A stretch of 35,284 nucleotides of DNA from Lachnospiraceae bacterium. Lineage in GTDB: Bacteria; Bacillota; Clostridia; Lachnospirales; Lachnospiraceae. The notes beneath the pieces are model-generated. The model saw nothing but the letters and a program-made list of their open reading frames with translations, did not search any database and was not told where the DNA came from. The first letter of the stretch is position 1, and the number at the start of each line of letters is the position of its first letter. Of the stretch, positions 22,133 to 31,248 are shown in pieces. The stretch is from the NCBI GenBank assembly GCA_022774705.1, contig JALFLM010000185.1, forward strand, positions 1 to 35,284, given 5' to 3'. Made by a program: the position numbers and the translations under genes.

Positions 22133-23308
22133 ATGAAAGAATCAATCAACAGACAGATATTTTTCCGCCGTCTTGCGGTGATTCTGTTTTTTATTGTGCT
22201 GGTGCTCCGGTTGTTTCAGCTGTTTACACCGGATAAAAAATACTCGGAAACGGAGAACCGCAATCTTCAGGCAAGACCGGAGGCAAATCTGACACGGATC
22301 GTTTCGGGGAGATATTCCACTGCCATGGAGACATATGTATCAGATCAGTTTCCATTCCGTACTGGGTGGGTTCAGCTGAAAGGGCTGTCAGACCGGCTGA
22401 TGGGAAAAACAGAATCCAATAATATATTTTTATCTGATAGAGGATATCTTATTGAGAGTTTTATCTCTCCGGATCGGAAAGTCTGCCAGGACCGGCTGAA
22501 AAAACTGAAACAGTTTGTGCAGAGTCAGAAGAAACTGAAGCAGTATATGCTGATTGCACCGACAGCGGTCAGTATTTACCGGGATCTTCTTCCTGAATTT
22601 GCACCGGCTGGTGATCAGGATGCTTTTCTGGATCAGCTGAAAACAGATGCAGAAGATGCGGGAATCACATTTGTGGATGTGCGTGATGCTTTCCGGTCAG
22701 CAGAGGAAACGCAGCTTTATTACAAGACGGATCATCACTGGACAACGGACGGAGCGTATCTGGCTTACCGGCAGTTTGCACAGGCAGCCGGGCTGAAGGA
22801 AACGGCAGTTTCGTATCAACGGATGCTGGTTACGGATTCTTTCAGGGGCACCATGTCGGCTTCCAGTGGTTTCAGAATGTGGGAAAAGGAGAAGATGTAT
22901 ATTTACCTGCCTGAAAAAGGTGGGGTGGAATATGCCGTCAATTATGTATCCGAAGGTTTGAGATCCGCATCTTTCTATGAAACGGACAAGCTGGATGTAC
23001 GGGATAAATATGCCGTTTTTCTGGGGGGAAACCATTCACTTGTAAAAATCACCACTGCAGCAGGCAGCGGAAAGGTCCTTCTTCTTCTGAAGGATTCCTA
23101 CGCCAATTGTTTTGTGCCTTTTCTGGCAGAGCATTATGATAAGATACTGATGGTTGATCCGAGATATTATTATGATGATCTGAAGCAGCTGATCTCATCG
23201 GAAAAGGTAACGGATGTGCTTTATCTGTATAACGCCAATGGATTTGCACAGGACACTTCGCTGGCAGATGTTCTGGAGAACGCTGCCGGCGAAGCATCGG
23301 AAAAATAA
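22133..23308 (+). CDS. DHHW-family (AlgJ/AlgX-like) acyltransferase partner
   Basis: A 391-residue protein. ATG 22133 follows TAAGGAG; the GTG at 22127 overlaps that site. An N-terminal anchor (LAVILFFIVLVLRLF) is followed by YSETENRNLQARP and DQFPFRTGWVQLKGL, both typical of the family. The DHHW motif is at 200-203 (KTDHHWTTDGAYLAY), and a late block has LLKDSYANCFVPFL with the probable serine, then VLYLYN. AlgJ and AlgX are SGNH-fold enzymes that accept acyl groups from the MBOAT partner and place them on the polymer. It closes the + strand cassette. Confidence 0.88.
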   Translation: MKESINRQIFFRRLAVILFFIVLVLRLFQLFTPDKKYSETENRNLQARPEANLTRIVSGRYSTAMETYVSDQFPFRTGWVQLKGLSDRLMGKTESNNIFLSDRGYLIESFISPDRKVCQDRLKKLKQFVQSQKKLKQYMLIAPTAVSIYRDLLPEFAPAGDQDAFLDQLKTDAEDAGITFVDVRDAFRSAEETQLYYKTDHHWTTDGAYLAYRQFAQAAGLKETAVSYQRMLVTDSFRGTMSASSGFRMWEKEKMYIYLPEKGGVEYAVNYVSEGLRSASFYETDKLDVRDKYAVFLGGNHSLVKITTAAGSGKVLLLLKDSYANCFVPFLAEHYDKILMVDPRYYYDDLKQLISSEKVTDVLYLYNANGFAQDTSLADVLENAAGEASEK

Positions 23309-23344
23309 AATCAGACAACAGAATCCGGTCAGTACAGAACGGAT

Positions 23345-23653
23345 TTATCTGATCATGTCAAGAATGGTCGCCTTCGGCTGAACGCCGATTGCCTGTCCGG
23401 TGGTTTTACCGTCTTTCACAACAACCAGGGTGGGAATGCTCATAACACGGAATTGCTGCGCCAGCTCGGGCTGTTCGTCCACATTGATCTTGCCTACCTT
23501 GATGGAAGGATTCTCCTCTGCGATTTCATCCACCAGAGGAGACAGCATACGGCAGGGACCGCACCAGGCAGCCCAGAAATCCAGCAGAACTGTCTTGTCG
23601 GAATGCATTACTTCACTGTCAAAATTATCCTTTGTAATCGTTAAAACACTCAT
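23345..23653 (-). CDS. trxA: Thioredoxin
   Basis: A 102-residue thioredoxin with the whole fold present. The redox site is WCGPC with Cys31 and Cys34, preceded by LLDFWAAW; the cis-proline loop is MSIPTLVVVKDG, and INVDEQPELAQQF is also typical. It reduces cytoplasmic protein disulfides using thioredoxin reductase, which is not in the window. The ATG lies behind GAAAGGAGTTTCAA. It sits alone between the two convergent acylation cassettes and is unlikely to be functionally tied to them. Confidence 0.96.
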   Translation of the reverse strand: MSVLTITKDNFDSEVMHSDKTVLLDFWAAWCGPCRMLSPLVDEIAEENPSIKVGKINVDEQPELAQQFRVMSIPTLVVVKDGKTTGQAIGVQPKATILDMIR

Positions 23654-23810
23654 ATTTGAAACTCCTTTCGATTGTGGCAGCTGTTCTGGACCGCAAAGCC
23701 GGCTGTGAACAGCTGAAAATATACCTGAAAGTAATTGGATATATTAAGTCCGGTTTCCCTCTGGGAATAGTATAACCGCAAATAAAAGAATTATCAACAG
23801 TAACAGTGTA

Positions 23811-25049
23811 TTATTTCAGAACCTGGCTTTCATTGAGCACAAGTGTGCTGTAGAGAAACAGTACGTCACAGTCTGTGAAATCCACATAATCTCCCAGAAG
23901 AGATGGTGCAATATACCGGGTGTCCACAAGGGTGATTTTCGAGCAGCTTCTGATAAACCAGGGGGTCAGAGCGGAGCCGAAGGAGTCCCGGAATATGACA
24001 AGTTCTCTGTCGTTTCCGGCTGCGGGATTTTCGATTGTGAGAACTGCAGCGGCGCCGGAGAGGAAAAATTCATAGGGGTCTCTGCCGTGGAGCTTTTCAA
24101 AATCGTATACCCCGCCTGTGGAGCCGGTTTCCGCGTTGTATACGACAGCAGCTGATATGGAGTCATCTGTGATATACCGTATTCCGTCCGGTGGAAGCGG
24201 CAGAGCCGACTGACCGTAATAAACTCCGTAAAAATCAGCATCCGTTTCATTGACAGTATACTGTTCAGAAGTATCGTATTGCCCGGAAACAGTATATTGT
24301 CCAGACAGACTGAATCCCAGGCAGGAGGCCAGCTTTTCAGCTGCAGGTAAGATGGATTCCTGGCGCCAGTGGGTATCGGTCCTGTAATAATCATTTATTG
24401 AAAGCGTATCCATAATGCTGCAGTACCGGGCGTACGGCATATTTTCTGTCAGCAGTTTTTCCAGCTGCCCGTAATCCATGGAGGGATAGCCGTTGGCTTT
24501 ACTGAGATAGTACCCTTTGTCCGGTACAATGGAGACAATGATTTTGTTGCTGCCGGTGAGAAGAGAGTCATGGATTTCTCCGAATTTTTCAGCGGCATTG
24601 AGAACGGAATTTTCGTTGAGCGGATAAATAATCTCTGCAGCGGAGCCATTTTCAATATAGATTCCGTTGTTATCCCTGAGCCGGAAAAAATCATATCGGG
24701 CGATGGCTTTTATCCTGCGAAATCCGTCGCGGAGAGGAAACTGGTCGAGAGAATAGTCCTCAAATTCTTTCATGAATTTTCCGTTCAGGAGTGTTTCTGC
24801 CGAAAACTCCGGGAATCCGGCAAGACGGCGGCGCTCACTTTCGGAAAAATCATTGTCCGGTGAGAGGAGGCTGGCTGCCGAAAGAGCAAGAATCAGAACA
24901 GCCACGGCAGCAACTGTGCAGACATTGTAAAACCTGCTGCCCGGCAGGCCGTTATCAGGAGCTGCATCGTCTGAAAAGCCGTTATCCGGAACTTCATTGC
25001 CCGGAAAGCCATTATTTGCAGCTTCATCGTTTGAGAAATCAGTATTCAG
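23811..25049 (-). CDS. DHHW-family acyltransferase partner, second cassette (start uncertain)
   Basis: The core begins NDFSESERRRLAGFPEF and LDQFPLRDGFRRIKAIARY, has DTHW in place of DHHW (YYRTDTHWRQES), and ends with VIFRDSFGSALTPWFI and VLFLYST, so it is a relative of the protein at 22133. A GTG at 24905 is the first common start, but it cuts into the only membrane span (VCTVAAVAVLILALSAASLL). The frame stays open upstream to a TGA near 25055, through three 10-residue repeats with a DNG core. AAGGAGGTG (25065-25057) is seven bases from a CTG at 25049, the only start-like codon at that distance. I use the CTG, giving 412 residues; the GTG form would be 364. Confidence 0.75.
   Translation of the reverse strand: MNTDFSNDEAANNGFPGNEVPDNGFSDDAAPDNGLPGSRFYNVCTVAAVAVLILALSAASLLSPDNDFSESERRRLAGFPEFSAETLLNGKFMKEFEDYSLDQFPLRDGFRRIKAIARYDFFRLRDNNGIYIENGSAAEIIYPLNENSVLNAAEKFGEIHDSLLTGSNKIIVSIVPDKGYYLSKANGYPSMDYGQLEKLLTENMPYARYCSIMDTLSINDYYRTDTHWRQESILPAAEKLASCLGFSLSGQYTVSGQYDTSEQYTVNETDADFYGVYYGQSALPLPPDGIRYITDDSISAAVVYNAETGSTGGVYDFEKLHGRDPYEFFLSGAAAVLTIENPAAGNDRELVIFRDSFGSALTPWFIRSCSKITLVDTRYIAPSLLGDYVDFTDCDVLFLYSTLVLNESQVLK
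24950..25049 (-). repeat. 30-bp tandem repeats at the 5' end of the second DHHW gene
   Basis: Units begin at 24950, 24980 and 25010 with a partial copy from 25040. In the DHHW frame they encode 10-residue repeats (NNGFPGNEVP, DNGFSDDAAP, DNGLPGS). The unit length is a multiple of three, so gain or loss of copies keeps the frame. Confidence 0.8.
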
Positions 25050-25064
25050 AGCCGGTCACCTCCT

Positions 25065-26483
25065 TCAGAATCGGAAATAGAGGAACGGGTTGAAAGAACC
25101 GTCCACAAGGTAGGCTGTTACAAGGATGATAATACCGCACAGCCATGCGGTGTGCAGCAGAGCTGAGAATTTCCCGGCTTTCCCATCTGTTCCCTCCTTT
25201 TGGTTCCTGAGTTTTGTGGAAAGGATACGGAAAAGCGGGGTTGCACCGAGGATGCCGACAATGAAAATGACAGCGTAGCTTCTCAGATAATAGAGGGTTT
25301 CGGCTGTGACAGGGGGCAGGGAGACCAGGCCGAACATGGCACCGAGATCTGAAGCTGCCGTACCCATATCGGACGCATTAAAAATAACGAAGCCGATGAT
25401 TACGAAAAACATTACATAAAAATGCTGTATAAAAACAGGAAGCCGTTCCACTGTATTTTTCAGAAACATTTTTTCAGAAATGAGAAGTACAGCATACATG
25501 AGTCCCCAGACGATAAACTGCCAGTCTGCTCCGTGCCAGAAGCCTGTCAGCATCCAGACGAAGAAAATATTGAAAATATGGCGTGCCTTCGAAACCCGGT
25601 TTCCGCCCAGGGGGATATATACGTAATCCCGGAACCAGGTTCCCAGGGAAATATGCCACCGCCTCCAGAATTCCGTGATACTCTTTGAAATATAGGGATA
25701 ATCGAAGTTTTCCGGAAACCGGAAACCGAAGATGCGGCCCAGGCCAATTGCCATATCGGAGTAACCGGAAAAGTCAAAATAAATCTGGAGAGTAAAGGCT
25801 GCTGCGTAAATCCAGTAGAAAAGTATGGATTTTTCACCGGATGCCCGGAAAATGCTGCACAATTCCCCGAAGGAGTTGGATATCAACACTTTTTTGCCAA
25901 GACCTGCAACGAAACGATCCACGCCCTGAGCTGCTGTTTCAATGGTGTGTTTCCGTCTGGCGAGGGCGGCACTGATATCGGTATAGCGGACGATGGGCCC
26001 GGCTATGAGCTGAGGAAAAAGCGCGGTATAAGCAGCGAAATCAATTATGTTTTTCTGAGCCTTTGCTTTTCCCAGATAGACATCTGCAGTGTAGCCGAGT
26101 ATCTGAAAGGTATAGAAACTGATTCCTATAGGCAGAGAGAGTTTCAGAAGGGGAAGGGAAGAATGGGTTAAGGCATTAAAATTACCGATAAAGAAATCCG
26201 CGTATTTAAAATACCCCAGAAGCCCCAGACTGATGGCAGCAGATCCGGTCAGAAAAAATACCGCAGTTTTGCTGCCGCGGTATTTTTCCAGGGCCAGACC
26301 GCAGAAATAACCTGTAATAATGAAGAAAATCATCAGAAACACATAACGGGGTTCGCCCCATGCATAAAAGATGAGACTGAAAAACAGGAGAACTGCATTT
26401 TTAAATTTCTCCGGTGCGATGAAATAGCAGATCATCACCGCCGGAAGAAAATAAAAAAGAAAAGGTACGCTTGAAAACAGCAT
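25065..26483 (-). CDS. MBOAT family O-acyltransferase (AlgI-like), second cassette
   Basis: A 472-residue paralogue of the protein at 20664. I start at ATG 26483 (MLFSSVPFLFYFLPAVM), one base after the upstream lipoprotein stop; a longer frame runs into that gene. Marks are FYAWGEPRYVFL, LPIGISFYTFQILGYTADVYLG, FPQLIAGPIVRYTD, YFDFSGYSDMAIGLGRIFGFRFPENF, EFWRRWHISLGTWFRDYVYIPLGGNR and LTGFWHGADWQFIVWG with the catalytic His. There is no ribosome-binding site, so translation is probably coupled to the lipoprotein gene. Both MBOATs look active; they may serve different polymers or conditions. Confidence 0.92.
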   Translation of the reverse strand: MLFSSVPFLFYFLPAVMICYFIAPEKFKNAVLLFFSLIFYAWGEPRYVFLMIFFIITGYFCGLALEKYRGSKTAVFFLTGSAAISLGLLGYFKYADFFIGNFNALTHSSLPLLKLSLPIGISFYTFQILGYTADVYLGKAKAQKNIIDFAAYTALFPQLIAGPIVRYTDISAALARRKHTIETAAQGVDRFVAGLGKKVLISNSFGELCSIFRASGEKSILFYWIYAAAFTLQIYFDFSGYSDMAIGLGRIFGFRFPENFDYPYISKSITEFWRRWHISLGTWFRDYVYIPLGGNRVSKARHIFNIFFVWMLTGFWHGADWQFIVWGLMYAVLLISEKMFLKNTVERLPVFIQHFYVMFFVIIGFVIFNASDMGTAASDLGAMFGLVSLPPVTAETLYYLRSYAVIFIVGILGATPLFRILSTKLRNQKEGTDGKAGKFSALLHTAWLCGIIILVTAYLVDGSFNPFLYFRF

Positions 26484-26484
26484 A

Positions 26485-27063
26485 TTATTTTTCGAGAACC
26501 AGATCGGGTTCCCCACCGCACACAGCAGTGAAGGCAGCCTGGATTTCATCCACGGTTACCGTGTCTGCAAAGGCACTGTCTACCATAAAAAGGACAACGA
26601 GATCACCTCTGGTCATAACCTTAAGACAGTCCGCCTCGACACAGATCCATTTTCTCCGGTCAATTCCGTCAAGCATTTCTTTTGCCACATCTTCGGTATC
26701 TGTTGCGTCTTTTACTCTTACCACAGCAAGCGAATATGCCTGGGACCCCATCATGGGCTCGGAGACAGCAGCTTCTTTGACTTTGGAAGCATCCCCAAGA
26801 CCCAGATTATACTGAACGGCATCGGCGGATTCCAGATCGATATCGGTGGTCATAAGGTTAAGATCTATGGATTTTTCTGCATAGATTAAGTCGATAATTT
26901 CACCGGGAGTTCCGGCAGGAGCGCTGCTTTGAGCATCGGCAGCCGTGCTGCTCTGATTACCGGCGCTGCCGGTGTTATCGGTGCTGCCGGCGCCTCTGCC
27001 GCAGGATGCAAAGCTGAAAACAAGCATGGATGCAATAAGAATTACGGTAAAAATTTTTTTCAT
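26485..27063 (-). CDS. Lipoprotein of the second O-acylation cassette
   Basis: A 192-residue lipoprotein. MKKIFTVILIASMLVFSFASC is a signal peptide with a lipobox cysteine at about residue 21; ATG 27063 is chosen over the TTG two codons upstream. A low-complexity Ser/Ala/Gly stretch follows (residues 24-52), then a domain with IIDLIYAEKS, EAAVSEPMMGSQAYSLAVVRVKD, and KWICVEADCLKVMTRGDLVVLFMVD. It has the same place in the cassette as the DUF4358-like protein in the first one, and may be a distant relative, but I cannot match it to a named family. It is anchored outside the membrane. Confidence 0.75.
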   Translation of the reverse strand: MKKIFTVILIASMLVFSFASCGRGAGSTDNTGSAGNQSSTAADAQSSAPAGTPGEIIDLIYAEKSIDLNLMTTDIDLESADAVQYNLGLGDASKVKEAAVSEPMMGSQAYSLAVVRVKDATDTEDVAKEMLDGIDRRKWICVEADCLKVMTRGDLVVLFMVDSAFADTVTVDEIQAAFTAVCGGEPDLVLEK

Positions 27064-27115
27064 GATCAAAATTTCCTTTCTCTTGTAGTATGGATGTTTT
27101 CACTCAGGTTATGTA

Positions 27116-28654
27116 TTATTTTCCGGCCCGTTCGTCCCAGTATGTACAGTCATTTCTTCCGATGATTTCGGATGTAAACGGTGTTCCGTCGTTCTTCTTA
27201 TAATGCTTTGTGGCACGCAGAACATATCCGGAGCCGACATAGACGATAGGAACGTTGAAGAACACGATCAGGATGTTGCCGAGGTCGGAAAATGCCCACA
27301 GGTTGCCCAGTTCCAGGCCGGCGATGTTGCACAGGATACCGAATGCGGCTACGAACAGGGCGATGCATCTGATCACGTTGATAAAAGTATTGTCTTTGCG
27401 GATACGGTTTGCTGCGATTTCGGAGAAGCTGATCATGCCCAGCAGGCAGGTGTATGCAAACATGCAGAAGCATAAGGTGATCAGGAAGGTAACGATGGCG
27501 TTGGCGGAAGTTCCGGGCGTCAGCGCTGCAATGGATTCCGTAAATTTGGGAAGTTTATCCATGCCGGCCCATGCCTCTGCATTGGGTCCGTCCCAGCAGT
27601 GTGCCATAACCACAACAAAACCGGAAAGAGTACAGATCACGATGGTATCGAGAAATACACCGATGGATGCCAGGATACCCTGTTCACAGGGATGGTTGGC
27701 ATCTGCAGCTGCAGCCGACATGGTAATGGTACCCTGACCGGCTTCGTTGGACATCAGGCCTCTCTTGACACCCTGTGCCAGTACGGTACCGAACATTCCG
27801 CCGAAGAATGCTTCCGGCTTAAATGCACCGCTGAATACGGCTTTGAAGAAATACGGTACGGAACCCAGATTCAGGATGATCAGCACAAGAACGGTCAGGA
27901 TGTACAGAACTGCCATGACGGGAACCATCTTGTCGGTCCATCTGGTAACTTTTTTGATACCGCCGAAGGCGATTAATGCCGTTGCAATAACGATGATAGC
28001 TCCCACAATATAATAAAAAGCGGAATCTGTGGGAATGGTGGCGCCGGTTACGATTTCGGCCATTCTGCCGAAGGATGAAACCACGTTGAAGCCCTGTGCA
28101 GGAAGGCAGCAGAGGGCGTAAAGAATATAAAGCAGAGACAGGAAGACACCGATCCATACTTTATTGCCAAGCAGCTTTCTTCCATAAAAAGGAAGACCAC
28201 CAATAAATTCATCGTCTTTCTTTTCTTTGAATATCTGAGCCAGAACGCCTTCCATGTAGGCTACGGCCATTCCGAAGAAAGCGGAAATCCACATCCAGAA
28301 CAGAGCGCCGGGGCCCCCAACCGCAATTGCTCCCGTTACACCGATGATATTGCCCGGTCCCACACGCATGGCGGAACTCAGAAGAAATGCTGCCAGCGGT
28401 GAAATACCGGTATCCACCGTTCTTTTCTGCGTCATGATCCGGATCCCCTTCCGGAAATTGGTTACCTGTATAAATCCGAGCCGGAAACTGAAAAAGATGC
28501 CGGAGCCCAGAAGCAGAATGATGGCAAATGAAAAATTGCCGAGAATGGGAATGGATGAATACCATTCAAAGTTTGTCGGGAAATCCCATAAAAAATCGGA
28601 TAACGGCCCAACAAATGAAAAAATACCATTGATTGATTCAAAAATACCCTGCAT
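27116..28654 (-). CDS. Sodium:alanine/glycine symporter (AGCS family)
   Basis: A 512-residue membrane protein with about eleven spans, ATG behind AAAGGAGAAGATTC. Family marks: GIFFSFRLGFIQVTNFRKGIR, AAFLLSSAMRVGPGNIIGVTGAIAVGGPGALFWMW with the substrate and sodium site, GGLPFYGRK, NEAGQGTITMSAAAADANHPCEQG, and LCFCMFAYTCLLGMI. It brings in alanine or glycine with sodium. It is not cotranscribed with the lipoprotein gene next to it, from which it is separated by about 50 bases. A hairpin lies in its 5' leader, but no glycine riboswitch was seen. Confidence 0.93.
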   Translation of the reverse strand: MQGIFESINGIFSFVGPLSDFLWDFPTNFEWYSSIPILGNFSFAIILLLGSGIFFSFRLGFIQVTNFRKGIRIMTQKRTVDTGISPLAAFLLSSAMRVGPGNIIGVTGAIAVGGPGALFWMWISAFFGMAVAYMEGVLAQIFKEKKDDEFIGGLPFYGRKLLGNKVWIGVFLSLLYILYALCCLPAQGFNVVSSFGRMAEIVTGATIPTDSAFYYIVGAIIVIATALIAFGGIKKVTRWTDKMVPVMAVLYILTVLVLIILNLGSVPYFFKAVFSGAFKPEAFFGGMFGTVLAQGVKRGLMSNEAGQGTITMSAAAADANHPCEQGILASIGVFLDTIVICTLSGFVVVMAHCWDGPNAEAWAGMDKLPKFTESIAALTPGTSANAIVTFLITLCFCMFAYTCLLGMISFSEIAANRIRKDNTFINVIRCIALFVAAFGILCNIAGLELGNLWAFSDLGNILIVFFNVPIVYVGSGYVLRATKHYKKNDGTPFTSEIIGRNDCTYWDERAGK

Positions 28655-28684
28655 AATGAATCTTCTCCTTTACTTTTTTTACCG

Positions 28685-28703
28685 CTCCGGGTCAGGCCCG
28701 GAG
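28685..28703 (-). promoter_or_regulatory. Hairpin in the 5' leader of the symporter gene
   Basis: CTCCGGG (28685-28691) pairs perfectly with CCCGGAG (28697-28703) across a 5-base loop, about 30 bases before the start codon. There is no T-run on the - strand (A-rich instead), so it is not a terminator there. It might protect or regulate the mRNA, or end + strand transcripts weakly. Confidence 0.4.
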
Positions 28704-28779
28704 TTGTTGTTCCTTTATTGTACCAGATACGGGGGTGTTATAGAAGTGAATTTGAAAAAAATAAATCCATCCAAAATAC

Positions 28780-29529
28780 TCAAGAAATTATTATGAAACC
28801 TTCATTTACAATTTTTCCGCTTTCCAGTTCCCGTACAGCGTTCAGTACGACGGTCTGTTCCCTCCACAGCTCCCTGTCTTTGTGCATATGACCGAAGTAC
28901 CATCTGTCATAGGAAACTGTTTCTGCCACCCACTGCAGGAAGCTGGAAAGCGGTTTTTCATGGGGTTCGGTGAGGCTGAGCATTTTCGGGTAATAATCTC
29001 CTGCGAAGAAGGGAAGTGTGTCCTCGGGAGAGGCGTGGGTCAGAATATAGTTAACCTGATAATCTGCATTGAGGAGGTTGTCCCGCGCCTCATCGTATTC
29101 CGCTTCGCACGGCATCTCTGCGGGAAACCAGTCATAGCCTTCCACACGTCTGGCAGCGTCAAATGAGTAACCTCCGCCCATGGTGAAGATCCGTTTATTG
29201 TCCAGCTCCGGTACCGTATAGATCTGCCCGCGCATGAGATGGCGGATATTTTTCCGGATTCTGTGAACCCTGCCGCCGTTCCAGATTTCTGTGGGATACT
29301 CTGTGTTCAGGCGGTCAAAATTCTCATGATTGCCGTCCACGAAACAGATGTCATAACAGCTTCGTTCCTGTTCGATCCAGTCCATAAACTTTTCTTTCGC
29401 TTCATTGGGTTCAAAGATGAACCCCCAGTCACCTGAAACAATAATTACATCACCCTGCTTCAGACAGGGATCAATCAAAGCTTTGTATCGGTCAATGTTG
29501 CCATGTGTGTCTCCGGTCACATACCACAT
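28780..29529 (-). CDS. Calcineurin-like metallophosphoesterase
   Basis: A 249-residue enzyme starting MWYVTGDTHG behind GGAGGTGATCTGC; a five-codon upstream extension overlaps that site. The metal ligands are all present: Asp7 and His9 (GDTHG), Asp34 (GDWG), Asn67-His68 (DGNHE), a later ILTHASPE and a final YFGHMHKD. Both metals are probably Mn or Fe. It is a stand-alone cytoplasmic phosphodiesterase or phosphatase; the substrate cannot be told. It is divergent from the SPFH operon and downstream of nothing on its strand. Confidence 0.88.
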   Translation of the reverse strand: MWYVTGDTHGNIDRYKALIDPCLKQGDVIIVSGDWGFIFEPNEAKEKFMDWIEQERSCYDICFVDGNHENFDRLNTEYPTEIWNGGRVHRIRKNIRHLMRGQIYTVPELDNKRIFTMGGGYSFDAARRVEGYDWFPAEMPCEAEYDEARDNLLNADYQVNYILTHASPEDTLPFFAGDYYPKMLSLTEPHEKPLSSFLQWVAETVSYDRWYFGHMHKDRELWREQTVVLNAVRELESGKIVNEGFIIIS

Positions 29530-29812
29530 GCAGATCACCTCCATTCATAAAAAAATGCCGTCCGTAAGATGCGGGCGCATACTGATATTACAGCTGCATA
29601 TACAAAATTTATCGCCGGACTTATACTATATCACAAAAAACTCTATATATCTACATGGAAATATGGGGAGTTTAGAGATGAAAAATCGAAATCAGTAAAA
29701 CTGGAAGTCTGACCGCAACTATGCTACAATCATAAGATACAAGGGAAAAACCGGTTGCAGAATATGATTGCAGGTATGTCCAAAAAAGCGGACAACAGAA
29801 AGGAAAATAATT

Positions 29813-31234
29813 ATGGGATTAATTAAAGCGGGTATCGGTGCTCTTGGAAGCACCATGGCAGATCAGTGGAAGGAATTTTTTTACTGTGAGGCTCTGGACA
29901 AAGACATTATGGTGGTAAAAGGACGGAAACGTGTTTCGGGCCGTTCTTCCAATACAAAAGGTAATAACAATATTATTACCAACGGTTCGGGTATTGCCGT
30001 AGCGGACGGTCAGTGTATGATGATCGTGGAGCAGGGCAAGATCGTGGAAGTATGTGCGGAACCCGGTGAATACACCTACGATACGTCTACGGAACCCAGT
30101 ATTTTTTCAGGGGATCTGGGAGACAGCATTAAAGCCACATTCCAGACTATCGGCAGACGTTTCACATTCGGAGGCGATACGGCCAGGGATCAGCGTGTGT
30201 ATTACTTCAACACGAAAGAACTGATCGGCAATAAATTCGGTACGCCGAATCCGATTCCCTTCCGTGTGGTAGACCGCAATATCGGGCTTGATATCGATGT
30301 GTCCGTCAGATGTTCCGGCGTATATTCCTACAGAATTTCCAATCCGCTGCTGTTTTATACCAATGTCTGCGGAAACGTGGAACAGGAATACAGCCGCGAA
30401 GAAATTGAAAGCCAGCTGAAGCCGGAGTTTATCAGTGCTCTGCAGCCGGCATTTGCCAGAATATCGGAACTGGAGATTCGCCCCAGCGCTCTGCCGGGTC
30501 ATGCGGAGGAACTGTCAGAGGCGATGAATGAGGCTCTGACCAGAAAGTGGAGAGAACTGAGGGGGCTTACCGTTGTGTCCGTCGCCATGAATTCGATTAC
30601 TCTGCCGGAAGAAGACGCGGAGATGATCAAACAGGCACAGCGCACGGCGATCATGCGGGATCCCACCATGGCGGCAGCAACCCTTGCAGGTTCACAGGCT
30701 GATGCCATGAAAGCGGCAGCAGACAATCCCAACGGAGCCATGATGGGCTTTATGGGGATGGGCATGGCACAGCAGGCAGGCGGCATGAATACCCAGAATT
30801 TATTTGCCATGGGCCAGCAGCAGAAGGCAATGGAACAGCAGCAGGCCATGCAGCCGAGACAGCAGGCAGCTGCCGCAGCGGGAAGCTGGCAGTGTACCTG
30901 TGGAGCAACTGTAAGCGGCAAATTCTGTCCCGAATGCGGAACAAAGAAACCGGAGCCTGTACAGTCAGGCGCATGGAAGTGCAGCTGCGGTACAATGGCA
31001 ACCGGCAGATTCTGTCCCGAATGCGGTTCTCCCAAACCGGCTGACAACAGCTGGACCTGTTCCTGCGGTTCGGTAAATAAGGGCAGATTCTGCTCCAACT
31101 GCGGGGCAAAGAAACCGGCAGGTGTACCGGTTTACCGCTGCGATAAATGCGGCTGGGAACCTGCAGATTCTGCGCATCCTCCGAAATTCTGCCCGGAATG
31201 CGGCGATCCGTTCAATCAGAACGATATGTGCTGA
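29813..31234 (+). CDS. SPFH-domain protein with C-terminal zinc ribbons (YdjI-like)
   Basis: A 473-residue cytoplasmic protein. ATG 29813 follows AGAAAGGAAAATAATT; an upstream in-frame start has no site. Residues about 15-290 form the SPFH-like virion-core/YdjI domain (FYCEALDKDIMVVKGRKR, IAVADGQCMMIVEQGKIVE, GEYTYDTSTEPS, DVSVRCSGVYSYRISNP). A Met/Gln-rich linker follows, then four CxC/CxxC zinc ribbons between residues 360 and 470. Homologues gather on the membrane under stress with PspA. It is the first gene of a three-gene operon with the zinc-ribbon and TPM genes, but no PspA gene is beside it. Confidence 0.85.
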   Translation: MGLIKAGIGALGSTMADQWKEFFYCEALDKDIMVVKGRKRVSGRSSNTKGNNNIITNGSGIAVADGQCMMIVEQGKIVEVCAEPGEYTYDTSTEPSIFSGDLGDSIKATFQTIGRRFTFGGDTARDQRVYYFNTKELIGNKFGTPNPIPFRVVDRNIGLDIDVSVRCSGVYSYRISNPLLFYTNVCGNVEQEYSREEIESQLKPEFISALQPAFARISELEIRPSALPGHAEELSEAMNEALTRKWRELRGLTVVSVAMNSITLPEEDAEMIKQAQRTAIMRDPTMAAATLAGSQADAMKAAADNPNGAMMGFMGMGMAQQAGGMNTQNLFAMGQQQKAMEQQQAMQPRQQAAAAAGSWQCTCGATVSGKFCPECGTKKPEPVQSGAWKCSCGTMATGRFCPECGSPKPADNSWTCSCGSVNKGRFCSNCGAKKPAGVPVYRCDKCGWEPADSAHPPKFCPECGDPFNQNDMC

Positions 31235-31248
31235 TGGAGGGATAGAGG

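Noticed and set aside
28655-28779. Glycine riboswitch ahead of the sodium:alanine symporter
   Set aside because: The leader is about 60-100 bases with one small hairpin; the two-aptamer glycine fold and its conserved purine blocks are not there.
30499-31109. Two overlapping - strand frames antisense to the SPFH gene
   Set aside because: They mirror the Met/Gln linker and zinc ribbons (Cys/Arg/Ser-rich) and show no start signals.
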